From contig NC_081331.1 in assembly GCF_022539665.2 (NCBI RefSeq), forward strand, positions 10,509,534 through 10,573,533: a DNA stretch of 64,000 nucleotides, in the 5' to 3' direction. Positions within the stretch are counted from its first letter, which is position 1. Every line of letters starts with the position of its first letter. This stretch comes from Daphnia carinata (lineage: Eukaryota > Arthropoda > Branchiopoda > Diplostraca > Daphniidae). The notes under the pieces were generated by a model that ran no database searches, was not told the origin of the DNA, and saw only the letters and a program-made list of their open reading frames with translations. This document shows, one piece after another, positions 1 through 11,292 of the stretch. The translations under genes and the position numbers were made by a program.

Positions 1-1883
1 ACCACCAGCTCACCTATTAAACACGAAGCTTATTTCAAAAGTAAAAATCAACAAAGTTGAATTGCCTTTCTTTGAAGATGATGACTTCCTAACAAGTCTC
101 GTTTCCTCACAAACGAATGTGAAAAAAGAGGTTGCTTTGGATCCGCTAAAGCTCGAAACTAAAGACTTTCAAAAAGAATATTCTGATTTCATGCCAAGCC
201 TGGAAAACTCCTGTGAAAAGCGGACTGTTTTTGGTTATGAAACGAAGGATATGTCAGACGAATCTTCTGCTTTCTTCAGCCGGAATCATGACAAAAAAGA
301 AACAATTCATGAGGGAAAAGAAATTCAAGTTAAACAATCCAGTTCCCCTAACCCAAGCCTGGAAGATCATAAGGACACGCTACAAGTCGGACATGCGGTA
401 AAGCTCGAGCCCAGTCAATCACCAATGCAATTCGATCGACACCTTGAAAATAAAAGCTCGTGGATAGAGAATAACGACAATGGAGACAGAAAACGCTGCG
501 CACCTAGTCCCGACTGGGATGAAGAGTGGCGATCATCACGTTATCAGTCCTCCCGAGACGAGGGAAGAGGTACTTCACCCTCTCAAAGAAGAGATCCACG
601 TACCTCAAATATCCACGCTAACATGGAAGATTGGGGAAAAAACAAAGAATGCAGTGATATGGCCGCAATGGAAACAACAGACCTAATGACATTAGACGCG
701 AAAAGAATTTCTTTGGACGAACGATTGGAACTCGAATTGGGGATCAAAGTTGATTCTGAGGTGCCAATAACAACAATTATGCCATCCCCTGAATCAGCTG
801 TCGAACATTTCTCATGGACCTTCGATTCGTATGGCATGTCAACCAGTCCAGTTAAACGGTAAAATTTCTATTTAAACTCGCGTTTGATTATTTTCATCGG
901 AGTTTCACCAATGGTTTGATTCCTATTTAGGGCAAGAGGCTTTGGACCAAAGGCTGCTCCTCTCGGACCCTGGATTTTGCATTGTCGTAACAGAGCGCTT
1001 CCCGCTGCACCCTACATTCCCCCACACCTCCAGAGCGTACTCTATCAGCCATTGGTACGAATCATTCCTCCGAAGAAAGAAAATACAACACCAGAAGAAG
1101 TTCGGACGGAGAATAATGAAGAAAAAAATCCTGGTACCCAAACAGAGGACCTTGCAAAGCCTGATGGGGAAGTGAAAAAGGACTGGGATAAGGAGCTCAA
1201 AAATCTAGAAGCTGTGGCTAGTAATCTAGAAGTTGCAGATGAAACTGTGCTCGAGGCATTGGAGGAAAAACTGTTGCTGTTTGAAACATCCAACATTCTT
1301 CAGTCTGGGTAACAATCGTATCATACAACTGTATCAGACTTTGCTTTATTTTCACCATCTGTCTGATAGTGGTGATTCGCCTTCCCTTGAAGCCAAGGAG
1401 GAAAAGAATAAAGTGGTGAAAAGAGGAAAGCGTCCAAAACCACCACCGGTGGAGCTCAAGGAACCTGGAAAGGGAATATTGGTAATGCCTCGCATTAGCC
1501 TGTTGGATGAAGAAAGCGGCAACCAGAAAAAAACTGTCATATTTGCAGACAGCGTTCGCCCTGGTTATGGAACTTCGTCCGAAGATGAGGACGAACATAT
1601 ACGGTCTCCACCACCACCTGTCGTTCAGGTGACACCTCTTGCTGAGACATTACCCAAGAAGAAGATGAAAAAGGCCAAAAAGGAGAAGATTGTTGAAAAC
1701 GATTTTGATCCAGTTTTTGATCTCCTACCACCCCCTCCCCCTCCACCTGGGTCACCTCCACCAAAGGTCACAACTCCTGTATTGTCGCAAAGTCCACTTC
1801 CTCAAATTTTGTCAGATGCAACTATTGTCGCAGATGCACCCGTGGCGAGCTCACCTCAACTGATTGAATCGGGCGCATGTTGA
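1..1883 (+). CDS. 3' part of an unrecognised proline-rich, probably nuclear protein
   Basis: Three exons join in phase: 1-858 (open to the window edge, so the 5' part is missing), 931-1308 and 1370-1883 (TGA). The first exon is acidic/polar with many Ser, Glu and Lys. The second begins with a conserved-looking Gly/Pro stretch (RGFGPKAAPLGPW). The third has a basic KRGKRPKPPP patch, the motif KKTVIFADSVRPG followed by an acidic Ser/Glu/Asp run, a lysine-rich segment, and proline runs near the C-terminus. No enzymatic domain is visible. The composition suggests a nuclear scaffold or RNA-related protein, but I do not recognise the family and assign no function. A polyadenylation signal follows at 1944. 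Confidence 0.75.
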
Positions 1884-1943
1884 CGGCACTGTGTAAATAA
1901 TCGATGTCATTTTCGGCTAAATCCCTGATTTTTTTTTAAGAGC

Positions 1944-1949
1944 AATAAA
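1944..1949 (+). terminator. AATAAA polyadenylation signal
   Basis: A canonical AATAAA lies 60 bases after the stop codon of the proline-rich gene, followed by T-rich sequence. CNEP1R1 starts about 230 bases further on, so the two genes are tandem and tightly spaced. Confidence 0.6.
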
Positions 1950-2175
1950 TTTGTTTAATTACAACAAAGAAAATTTATTTGAATGTCACCTTGGAAGGAA
2001 ATATATGGAAACAGCAATCGATTCTATTATGGGTTGCGCGGAATTGCCTTGTTGAAAAATTGAAAAGTCGTCTGCTTCTCACCTTGCTTCTCTTTCAGTG
2101 GATAAAACTTCTTGTCTTTCCCGTCTCAACTAAAGTGCAATAATATATAGTGAATTTTGTTATTTAAAATTGAAA

Positions 2176-2769
2176 ATGAGTTTAGAACAGACGGCGTGCG
2201 AAGGTGAATTAGAGTAAAAATTTGTCTCATTCTGCTGCATAGCATGGTCTCTAATTAAAGCCCATAAATGATAGTTATAACTTCTTTGATGCACTAGATT
2301 TGAAAGCCTTTGAAAGGCGTCTCACCGAAGTAATACAATCCATACAACCTTCCACAATAAGATGGAGAGGTATAATTTTATTTAGTTTTAATCACTTAAA
2401 AATGTAAGCCTCACTGTTTCTATCTTTGTAGTTTTGTTGGCATTTATTTCTATCTGCACAGCTGTTGGAGCCTGGCAGTGGCTTGTGGATCCTGAAACTA
2501 TGCAAGTTTCTTTCCTGTATTCCCTGTACAATCACCTCTTCTTCACCATTGCCTCACTACTGCTAGGTAAGTGTTACATAATTTAGGATTAAAGTGGAAC
2601 ACATTTTAACACGTGAATCTTCGAAGTGTTCTTATTTGTGACTGGGATCCACAAACGAGTAGTTGCCCCTTCAATAGTAGCCTCAAGGGCCAGACAAGTA
2701 TTGACTGATTTCAACATGTCTTGTGATGACACAGGCAAGCTGATCCTAAAGCCGAGACCTTCATCATGA
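2176..2769 (+). CDS. CNEP1R1: Nuclear envelope phosphatase-regulatory subunit 1
   Basis: Four exons: 2176-2203, 2298-2369, 2432-2566 and 2627-2769, giving 125 residues, the usual length of this family. The start [20 protein letters not shown] matches the family N-terminus. Two hydrophobic segments follow: about residues 34-54 (with the family hallmark GAWxWLxDPET just after) and about 67-87. The C-terminus keeps [16 protein letters not shown], which is nearly invariant in animals. The family protein partners the phosphatase CTDNEP1 at the nuclear envelope/ER, activates lipin and so controls phosphatidate and lipid synthesis. Introns are 60-94 bases. The last exon overlaps an antisense ORF (2711-3109). 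Confidence 0.96.
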
Positions 2770-3109
2770 TGTGATTATCATCGTACATGACTAATTGTTC
2801 CTTATTTTGTAAATTGGGAGAGAATAGAAAACATCCCTCACCAGCTATTACTTCACAAGTTGCAACTGCTAGACCATGTTTTATTTCCAGCTTTTGGATG
2901 AGAGCCTTCACGCATGCGTCTTTCCGCGTTCCCAACACTAGCTGCCCACCATGCACACGCAACAGAATGGTAAGGGTATCTCTCGTTGCTTTCCATGAGT
3001 TTTTCAGTTCCGCTGGAAACGTTCTCGTAGTGTGGCATGTGAAAGCTTCGCCGAAAGGAGTTATATAGCTTGTCTTCGTGAGCGACATTTTTGGACTCAT
3101 TTTCGTCAT
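2711..3109 (-). CDS. Uncertain 132-residue ORF antisense to the CNEP1R1 3' end
   Basis: An uninterrupted ATG-initiated ORF of 132 codons on the minus strand overlaps the last 59 coding bases of CNEP1R1 and the presumed CNEP1R1 3' UTR. Its composition is more protein-like than that of the homopolymer-driven ORFs nearby (charged residues, a [20 protein letters not shown] stretch, no low complexity). I do not recognise a family, and no upstream exon or promoter was found. It could be a small lineage-specific gene, the 3' exon of a longer gene, a decayed copy, or chance. Confidence 0.3.
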   Translation of the reverse strand: MTKMSPKMSLTKTSYITPFGEAFTCHTTRTFPAELKNSWKATRDTLTILLRVHGGQLVLGTRKDACVKALIQKLEIKHGLAVATCEVIAGEGCFLFSPNLQNKEQLVMYDDNHIMMKVSALGSACLCHHKTC

Positions 3110-3125
3110 TCACCCAAACTATCAA

Positions 3126-5126
3126 ATGTAAGGTAACAAAAACCTGTTATTAATGATACATCCACTTTGGATGCTAAACCGCGCTTATCCTGCATCATCA
3201 AAAAAAAAAGACAAAAAAAAAATCGTTTACACACTTTAATCGAATTCTATTGGGCGTTCGGTTGGCATTGATCGTTGTAAAAAAAAAAGACATGTTTCAT
3301 CAGCCTCCAAAAGGAAAAGTTTACTCATGCAAGTTTAATGCAGGGGATGAGTATGTCATATTCGTCTGCGAGCGGATCGCGTGTTCAATCTAATCAACAA
3401 GCTTTCTTTTTATTCCTTGTCGTGCCGTCGGGATGGAAATAACGTAGTATCGCGTAAGAAACAGGAAAGGCGCGACATGGGTCTTTCCTCTTCCTTTTTT
3501 TTAAAGAAAAAAAAACAAGGACGCAAATGCAATTTGAATCGATCAACTGAAGAACTGGAAATAAATGTGTGAGGCAGAAAGAAAGAGACTCGAGCTCAAG
3601 TGTTCCTTTACTCCCTCGACTGCCCTTTCTTTGTGTGCCCAACGAGCTGTAGAGATAAAGAGCTAGCGTGGTAGCTTGCGAGCGGTTCCTATTGGGTATT
3701 GTTTCCGTTGATCGCTTCCGCTGATGGAAACATGTCCTTCTATGTCCTCCACAATAACAAGCGAAAACGACAAAAATAAAGATAAGAAGAGGAGGGAAAA
3801 AAAAGAGAACTGGATGGAAATCCTTTTTCTGTTTGCTAGTTGTATTGGTTTACTTGCTTGAAAAACTCGACTGCTCAACTTATACGGGAAAAAAAAAATT
3901 ATTATGTTTTCTTTTCTTCTTCATTTTTGTTTATTTTTTTTTTTTTCGCCCCTTAGCTCCTTTCATGTCGTGCACTTTTTTTTGTATGTGTCTTTGGTCC
4001 CGCACCCTTTTCTTTTAAAATCTGTATGTGTGTGTGTGCACGGGTTTTCGGGAGAGAAGTGAATTGATTGTATTCGCTGTGGGAAAAGTTTGTTTTGTGT
4101 TTGGGCCACAGGGAGAAAAAAAGGAGTTTTCCTCATTTTAGGCCTTATTACATTGTTGTGCGAATGACGTCCTTTTTCCCCCCCATTTTTCAAAGACACA
4201 CAAAAAAGTTAGTTTGACTTTGCTTCTGGTTCTTTTACGAATTGGCGACTCCACAGATGTAATTACTTCGAAGCGGGCGGGACTCGGGGATCCAATTCAA
4301 TGTTCCAATGAATATTTCGTAAAAAAAAAAAAAAAAAAAAGACTGAAAACTAATGTGCCGGGAAAGGTATGTAAGACGCGTGCAAGGAGCGATTACTTGT
4401 TTGCATGCAGGTTATTGTGTTTTCCCTATCGTTAATGTTTCCTTTCTTTTATACTTTTGCTGTTACAGCAACGTACCCAATATCATTTTCATCAATTTCT
4501 GTTTTTGTTGTTCTGTTTGTAAAATCAGTAACCCCTCCAATTACATCCGTGGAATGGATCCGGTCTCTCCGACGTTTCCATCATCGAATCCACTTGTGCA
4601 ACATTCCATACCATGAGTGGCAACGTTGTTAATATTATCCCCCCCGCTACTTGCTTTGTTTGTTTGTTGTCTTGTATTTCTTTTTTTTTATCCCCTTTTT
4701 TTTCCGCCAAGATGATAGAAACAAGAAAAAGAAAACTTCCAGAGTTTGCACCATCATCCCTACTCGGATGATGAGAAGTGTGTTAGCTTCGGTTCGTTAT
4801 TGGGCGTGTTTGTTATATGTGACTAGAGCGCTTGTCGCCAACCCACTTCAACTGGCGCCGAGCTCTTCAGAAAACTATTTGGAGAGAAAAGGGAGACGGA
4901 GGGCACTCAATCGCAAGACGCCGGCCGTACACACGACGGGCGACGACAATGCACACACATCAACTTTCGTTTGATTTCTCTTCTTTTCTTCTCCATCTTT
5001 TTTTTTTTTTTTTTTTCCTTCTTCTATTTAGCCCGTGTTCAGGCGACGTTCTAGTGGTGCTGCTTCTCCTGTTTGGATACAATAGCCGTACTGATTTCTT
5101 GCCCTTGTGTATCTGTGTGAGTGTGC

Positions 5127-5129
<3 letters not shown>
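3126..5129. other. Intergenic region upstream of the Beat gene
   Basis: No supportable gene. The stretch is rich in short A and T runs (for example 4321-4340 and 4998-5015). ORFs here are driven by those runs. It probably holds distal regulatory sequence for the Beat gene. Confidence 0.5.
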
Positions 5130-5165
<36 letters not shown>

Positions 5166-5280
5166 TTTCTCTTCCGTGAAAAAAGAAAAAAAACGCTGCC
5201 GAAGGCGCGGGATGCTGAGCTTCGGAGGGAGGGAATCGTATAAAGGCCGCGGCGCGAATTGATCGACCGACATCACGCAC
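5130..5280 (+). promoter_or_regulatory. GA-repeat plus TATA core promoter of the Beat gene
   Basis: A 33-base perfect GA dinucleotide run (5130-5162) lies 77 bases upstream of a good TATA box (TATAAA, 5239-5244) followed by a GC-rich stretch. A transcription start near 5268-5278 would leave about 135 bases of 5' UTR before the ATG at 5412. GA runs near arthropod promoters are classic binding sites for GAGA-type factors. The start site itself is inferred from spacing. Confidence 0.55.
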
Positions 5281-5411
5281 ACGGCACCGCTTGGTGTGAA
5301 GGGGAGGAAACGAAGTGGAGAGCGACACGCGCAAAAGAGAAAAAAAAAAGAAGCTCATATTGTGCACAAGTGAAGGAAGTATCAAAGTTTAAACACGCAT
5401 AGAAAATAAAA

Positions 5412-8400
5412 ATGAAGAGGAAAATCTCGTGTCCTTCGTCCGTCTTCATCGCAGTCTCTTCCGTCATTCTCTACGCCAGCTACAAATGTAAGTTCAACAT
5501 TTCAATCACCCATGTCTATAACTTTTTAGAAGGGGGAAATGTTCTGTCTCTTTTCACCCCACCTTTTTTTTTTCGGGGAGATATTTTTCAATCATTCAAG
5601 CTTCAAATTTTTGGGGATTTCATTTTCTCGCAACTGTCATCCTTTTCTTCGATAACCCTTTGGAAATTTTAATAAGTCACTACAAAGTAAAAATCAAAGA
5701 ATCCATCGATCGCTAACTTTTATCCAAAGAAATGGTATATCCTGATTGGGGAGAAAAAAAGTTTTGAATCCTTTTACCTTATTCAGTTGCTTTTTATACA
5801 AGCCTTTTGTACAGCATTTTCTTTTTTTCAAAATTTTTCCTTTTAATCAATTCTAACCATTTCGATGTCGAGTGGATAGACCTGTCGCTATTATGTCTAG
5901 TTATAGTACCCTGGCCCCTGAGAATGATTTATTGAAATGCTCTGTTCAATTTATCCGTGACCAAGAAGTTCAGCAATGAACTGAAAAAAAAATAATTGGT
6001 TTATATCAGATCGATATGTAAGTTTTATCGAATAAGCAATGACCAAAGGCTTTCCTTTTTTAAAAAATTTTTTATATATTTTTTTGGGTTATGCTTTCTT
6101 TTATTTTCAATTTTTTTTATTGCATTGCTGTGCCTACTCGCGTGCTAAAACATGGTGTGGCTGTTGAACGCAGGTGACGCTCTGGTCATCACGCAGATGA
6201 TTGTACCTAGTCACGTACAACGGGGATCTGACGCCGTGCTCCGTTGCCTCTACGACCTGGACGGCGATTCCTTATATTCAGTCAAATGGTACAAGGGATC
6301 TCACGGTACGTACACAAATAGATTATAATAATAACACATGCGAAGCATACATATTTCAACAACAAAAATGTATTGAATTGAATTTTTTTTTTTTTTCGTA
6401 GAATTTTTCGGTTACGTGCCTAAGGAAACGCCACAGTTCAGAGTATTCCCTTGGTCGAATTTCAGCGTACACGTGAGTGAATCTTTTTTTTATTTTTCCA
6501 CTAGACGTTATAAAACTCTCGCCATCTTGTCGTGGATTTTGTTGCTTTGCGCTGTTTGAAAATGAGCGCAATCAGAGTTCCCTGCACGTCTTGTCGGTTG
6601 TGTGTTTGCACAGAGTTGCGGCCATCTCTAAAGTTTCCTTATTGACTGATCTTCTTTTGTAAAGCATGTTTAATTACATCCGAGAGTAGAGTTCCTAATA
6701 CGTCGGCCTGCTGACTATAGCAAAAGGGAAAGGGGAAGGGGGGGGACAGGGCGTGTCTGTGTGTGTGTCTAGTATGTAGTCAGCCATAGTAAATAGTCGA
6801 GTACCTATTACTTTAGCAAGTCCCCGAACATACACACATACTTGGCGTATCTGCTACATCGTTTGCGAGTCTATTTATATACTTGCTCTGCGTAGCAGCG
6901 ATTAAGTGCGGACCGTTATGCGTTTCAGACCAGCTTGTATAAGTAGCCTCATGGAGCAGTTGCTGATTTGCATACCTTCGGGAGAAGAGGGATTGCAAAT
7001 ACGAAAAATAGGTAGATGTTCTGTCACGGTTGGCTTATTTACGTGTACGGAAGGGGCAAATAAGTGCAAGGGGCGAGGGGAAGGGGGTATGTGTCTAGAG
7101 AGTTGAACGCTGTGACGTTTCTCGCCCATTATTCATCAATGCAAACTTTCGTTTCCCTTCATCCGTCGAAAGTGCGGGCGCCCTTTACAGAAATGGCCCT
7201 ACGTCTACTTACTTTAGGCTGGCACAATTAGTCCAGCTTCATTAAGTTGGTCTTATGGCAGGAAACCTTAACACTGATGTGACGTCACACGGGGGTAATA
7301 ACGACATGCGAGGCTACGCAGTTGCGCAATTTACATTTTCGGGTGTCTTCCGGGAACGAACAAAAAGGAAAAAAAAAAAATGCAGATTATAGATAAACAA
7401 TTGGAAATGATTTTGTTTTTTGAAAGAAATGCTACTGCCAATTATTTTTAAACCAAAAGGTTTACATCCCAATTTTTGAATTGATTTTCTTTTGTTTGGA
7501 TGGAAAGACGTTTTGCCCCGATTGCTCTGCTTTTCTCGCTACGCTCTACGCTAAACGTATGCCAAATAATGGTCTTGAAGTCTACACGGGCGATTGCATT
7601 TCACTTTGACTTGAACTAAGTTACATTTTCCTTCACTACGACGACTAGAGATTTCGTCTAGTTAGAGAGAGAAGTGAGGTTCATTATCCAACTTCTCTCT
7701 TCGTTCCATTTTTGCAGGCAAACTTGAATTCGAATGCGAATCATTCAAATGTGCTATTCAATACGCAAATGCGCGTATGTTATAATAATCATTTTTCTAT
7801 CCTGCATCCTCTACACTTTACCTCCCACTCGGAAAACAATGATCAAACTGTTGTAAATTGTTGTCTTGGAGTAGTTTTCTTCAATCGTTCAATTCGATTG
7901 AGGACATTCGAAACGATCAGATTGGTTTTTTCTTTATATGTTGTTCTTGTTGTTTGTTTTCTCTCCAATTTTTTTTTCCTGTAAAAATCGTAGCTTGCTG
8001 GTGGCTGGTAGATAACGTCAGACAGGTTATATTCAAGTGATTGGCGACGGCGCATATCGATGATGGCAGGCTGACGGCCTATTTTTTTGCCTTTCCTTTT
8101 TTTTTTTTCGTTCAATAGTTACAACCAAGTTTAGCAGCCCCTCGAAATCCTATAAACATCCACAATGTGTACTTACCTTAAAACGCCGTACGAAAAAAAA
8201 GGGCAGCACTGCAGACGCACTCGTTTCATCGAAATGTACATGTATGTCTAAGGATCCAGATAGTCTCGCTCTCTACAATAGTGTACCGCCAGCAGCTTTT
8301 ACTTTAGACAAACATGACGTCTACGTTTTTACGCATCGGTTATCTATTTGTATATATATATATATATATACCGTATGAGGTCTACTCTGTTTTTTTCTTT

Positions 8401-11147
8401 GTCGTTCTCGACTTTCTGACATTGTTAATATTTTTCTATGTGTTTACGATTTGAGAGGATCTAACATCCGTAAAAATTGGATTCCATAGGTACCGCTGTG
8501 CGTCCTTATGGCTGCTAGGTAGTCATTGAATAACACACACAAAAAAGGGGGGATGTTTAATGTTTGGATGCGCGTATCGATGACATTTAATGTTTATTCT
8601 TTCGCGAAATAGCAGACTGTCTTGTGGCACAGTCTTGCAATAAGTGCGGTGCTATTTATTTCACTTTTTGTTTTTCTCGTTTAATAACGCACACCACCAA
8701 GTCTTGCATTTGTTGCCGAGTGGTGCTGTCTCATTCGGTTCCCCCCTTTTTTTTTTGTTTTTTTCGTTTGCTCTCGGGTGTTTTTGTTGTGGTTGCACTT
8801 GTCGTCTATGGTAATCTGATGGGCGGATCTCGCAGATGTCGCGTCCCATAACATCAATGGGCGGCATCATCTGCTGTGATCACGATCGATTCTTCTGCAC
8901 CATTTCTCGTTTTTGTCTCGCCCGTGTTTTACGTGTACGAATTTCCCTAGTTGAAGTGCCATAATTCTTATTTATTTACTTATTTGCATTTATTTTTTCC
9001 TTTTTAATTTGCACGGGAGCAGTACGACGAGCAGGAAATAGGAAAAGTTCACTTAAAAGCCGTGACCCGCGAAGCTGAAGGCAGGTAATGTCCTAACTGT
9101 GCGGTGCGATTCGCACGGCCGGTAGATTCACTTTACATTTGAAATTGGTTGAATATTCCAACTGCTCACAAGTCGGCAAACGAAAATGTATGCTAATTCA
9201 ATTGAAAAATGGATGACGTAGATACAAGTGCGAAGTATCGACCGAGGGGCCTCATTTCAATACCGACTACCGCGAAGACAATCTCACTGTCTACGGTAAA
9301 AAGAAATTTTCAGATCAGCATATTTGATTTGATTATTTATTTATCTGTTCAAACGTCTATCGTTGCCAATGTTTTCAGATATCTACAGCGATGGACCGCT
9401 AATGGTGGGCCATCCTACCAACGATTTGAAGCCGGGCAACCAACTGCGTTTCACCTGTTCATTTCGCAAATCGAGACCTAAACCGATTCTTTCTTGGTTC
9501 GTTGATAGTCAAGAGGTACGCCACTTAAATTTCGATTGTTTTGGTAGTTTTTTTTATTTGATGGGTCTCAACTCGTTCAGTCTTTCAGTTGCGATGACGA
9601 CAAACATAAGTTGGCTAGTAAAACCCAACGATGTAGTTAATGAGCTCGTTAAGCAAATTGATGCGCTTTACCGCAAAGCAGAAAACAAAAAAAAAATCAA
9701 AGTCAAACAATTTAAAAAAAAAACGAGTTATGGTTAAATGTGCTTTTATCTCGAATCTGTATGGAAATGTATTTCAGACGGTCAACAAAGTAGAATCGCG
9801 CTACGTCATGGAGTCTACCCTGTTGGCGGACAAGAAGAGTACTAACGGAAGCGGGCTGGAATTGTGGTCGGCCGAATCTGAATTGAGCATCTGGCCATCG
9901 GCCAGGCAGCTGGAAAGAAAATTTCTGAACGTGGCCTGTCGGGCCATCGTTCTCAACGAAACGGTCTACCAGCGAGTTGCATCGACCAATGTCACAACAA
10001 CGTCAGCGTTGACCGTTCAACTCCAACAGCAGGTGCAACGCTCACGGGTGTCATCAACCTCTTCATCTTCCAGCATGTCACCGGTGAACTCCTCCGGCCA
10101 GCAACATCAAGTCTCCGCCTCTATGGCCTCGTCTCAGCACAGCCGCGATTCCTACTCATTCTCAGCGGCCAGCAAAGGTAGGATCATTTCAAATAACAAA
10201 GTTGTTTCTCGTTTTTTTTTTGTTTTTTTTTTGCGAAACTGAGTCAAGAAAATCGAAGGCAGACATTTCTTTTTTCTTGTCCATTTTTTTCCTACTGCGA
10301 TGGCTCCACCTACTCGGCGGATCATTTTCCAAATGTAAGAAGGGAATCGGGTGTATATAGAAAGGATTTCAAACTGTTTGATCGATGATGCTGCCATTGC
10401 CGTCTAGAAGGCCGAACTGACGAGTAATCTGATTCGTACCGTCGTCAAATGAAATCTGCCGTTGCTGATGTATAGACGTTACGCGGAAAAGACGGTAGTG
10501 CGTAGCTTGATTGAATAGGAAAGAAAAAAAAAACGTGAGATCTATCCGACCGTGCCGTAGGTTTTTTTCTTTTTTTTCCACAATTGCGGGGGCTGTACAC
10601 ATTTCAGGGTTTTAGCTGAATAAGAAAAATCAAACGCGCAGCTACACTTCTTCAAGTGTAATGGAAGCTCCTTTTTCATTTGCTGTTATTTTCGTGAATA
10701 TTATACAGCTGCTGATTTGTTTATTTATTTTTATTTTTTGCGCGGTTCCCCACTTTCTCGACGCCTTTTGAGATTGGCGCTATTGTTGTGCGTGTTTGCA
10801 ATTGCGCGGATGGCAATGTAGTTGTACCGAACGATGTGGGCTTGATACATAGACGTTGCCTCATTTCCTTCCATTTCTTTTCCGTGTGGCAGCGATCGAA
10901 TAGTCTCCGGATATGACGCACACGTAGCTCATATTTTATACAATGATGATGATGATGATTTTTTTTTTCTTTTTCGATCGAAGGGAGATGTGTATGTATT
11001 TATATATGTGTCTAATATCAATTGCGAATATTTGTGTACGTCGGTTTACTCGCAGGCCAAGGAGGTTCCAGCGCCGCCCGGCCCATCCTGCTCCTCGTGG
11101 AATTATGGCTCTTTGTTGTCGGCTTGAGTGCCGCTCTACTCAGTTGA
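5412..11147 (+). CDS. beat: Beaten-path (Beat) family immunoglobulin cell-surface protein, probably GPI-anchored
   Basis: Nine exons: 5412-5487, 6174-6305, 6402-6472, 7718-7774, 9023-9084, 9222-9295, 9379-9515, 9778-10177 and 11056-11147, giving 366 residues. Exon 1 is a signal peptide. The first Ig domain carries the Beat signature: CLYDLDGDSLYSVKWYKG, then FFGYVPKETPQF, then EGRYKCEVSTEGPHF. The second has Cys in LRFTCSF, Trp in ILSWFVD and Cys in LNVACRA. Several N-glycosylation sites are visible (NFS, NHS, NLT, NET, NVT). A Ser/Gln-rich stalk of about 75 residues follows. The last exon encodes a short polar linker and a hydrophobic C-terminus (LLLVELWLFVVGLSAALLS), as in GPI-anchored proteins. 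Beats are neural proteins that bind Sidestep-type partners in axon guidance and synaptic specificity. The paralogue cannot be decided here. Confidence 0.93.
7775..9022 (+). other. Large intron 4 of the Beat gene
   Basis: A 1.25-kb intron inside the first Ig domain coding region, with a (TA)n run at about 8351-8370 and many T runs. No nested gene was seen. Confidence 0.6.
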
Positions 11148-11257
11148 CGCGACGTCGTCCTCGACTGGCATCTTCGCCCATAATATTTTTTTTTTTTTCG
11201 TTTTTTTTTTCCTTGATTTTTTTTCGGGCTGAATGAGTCAGCCTGCCGTACACGAAA

Positions 11258-11292
<35 letters not shown>

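Noticed and set aside
4960-5385. 141-codon minus-strand ORF across the GA repeat
   Set aside because: Much of it is a Ser-Leu repeat from the GA run and Lys runs from T tracts, so it is an artefact.
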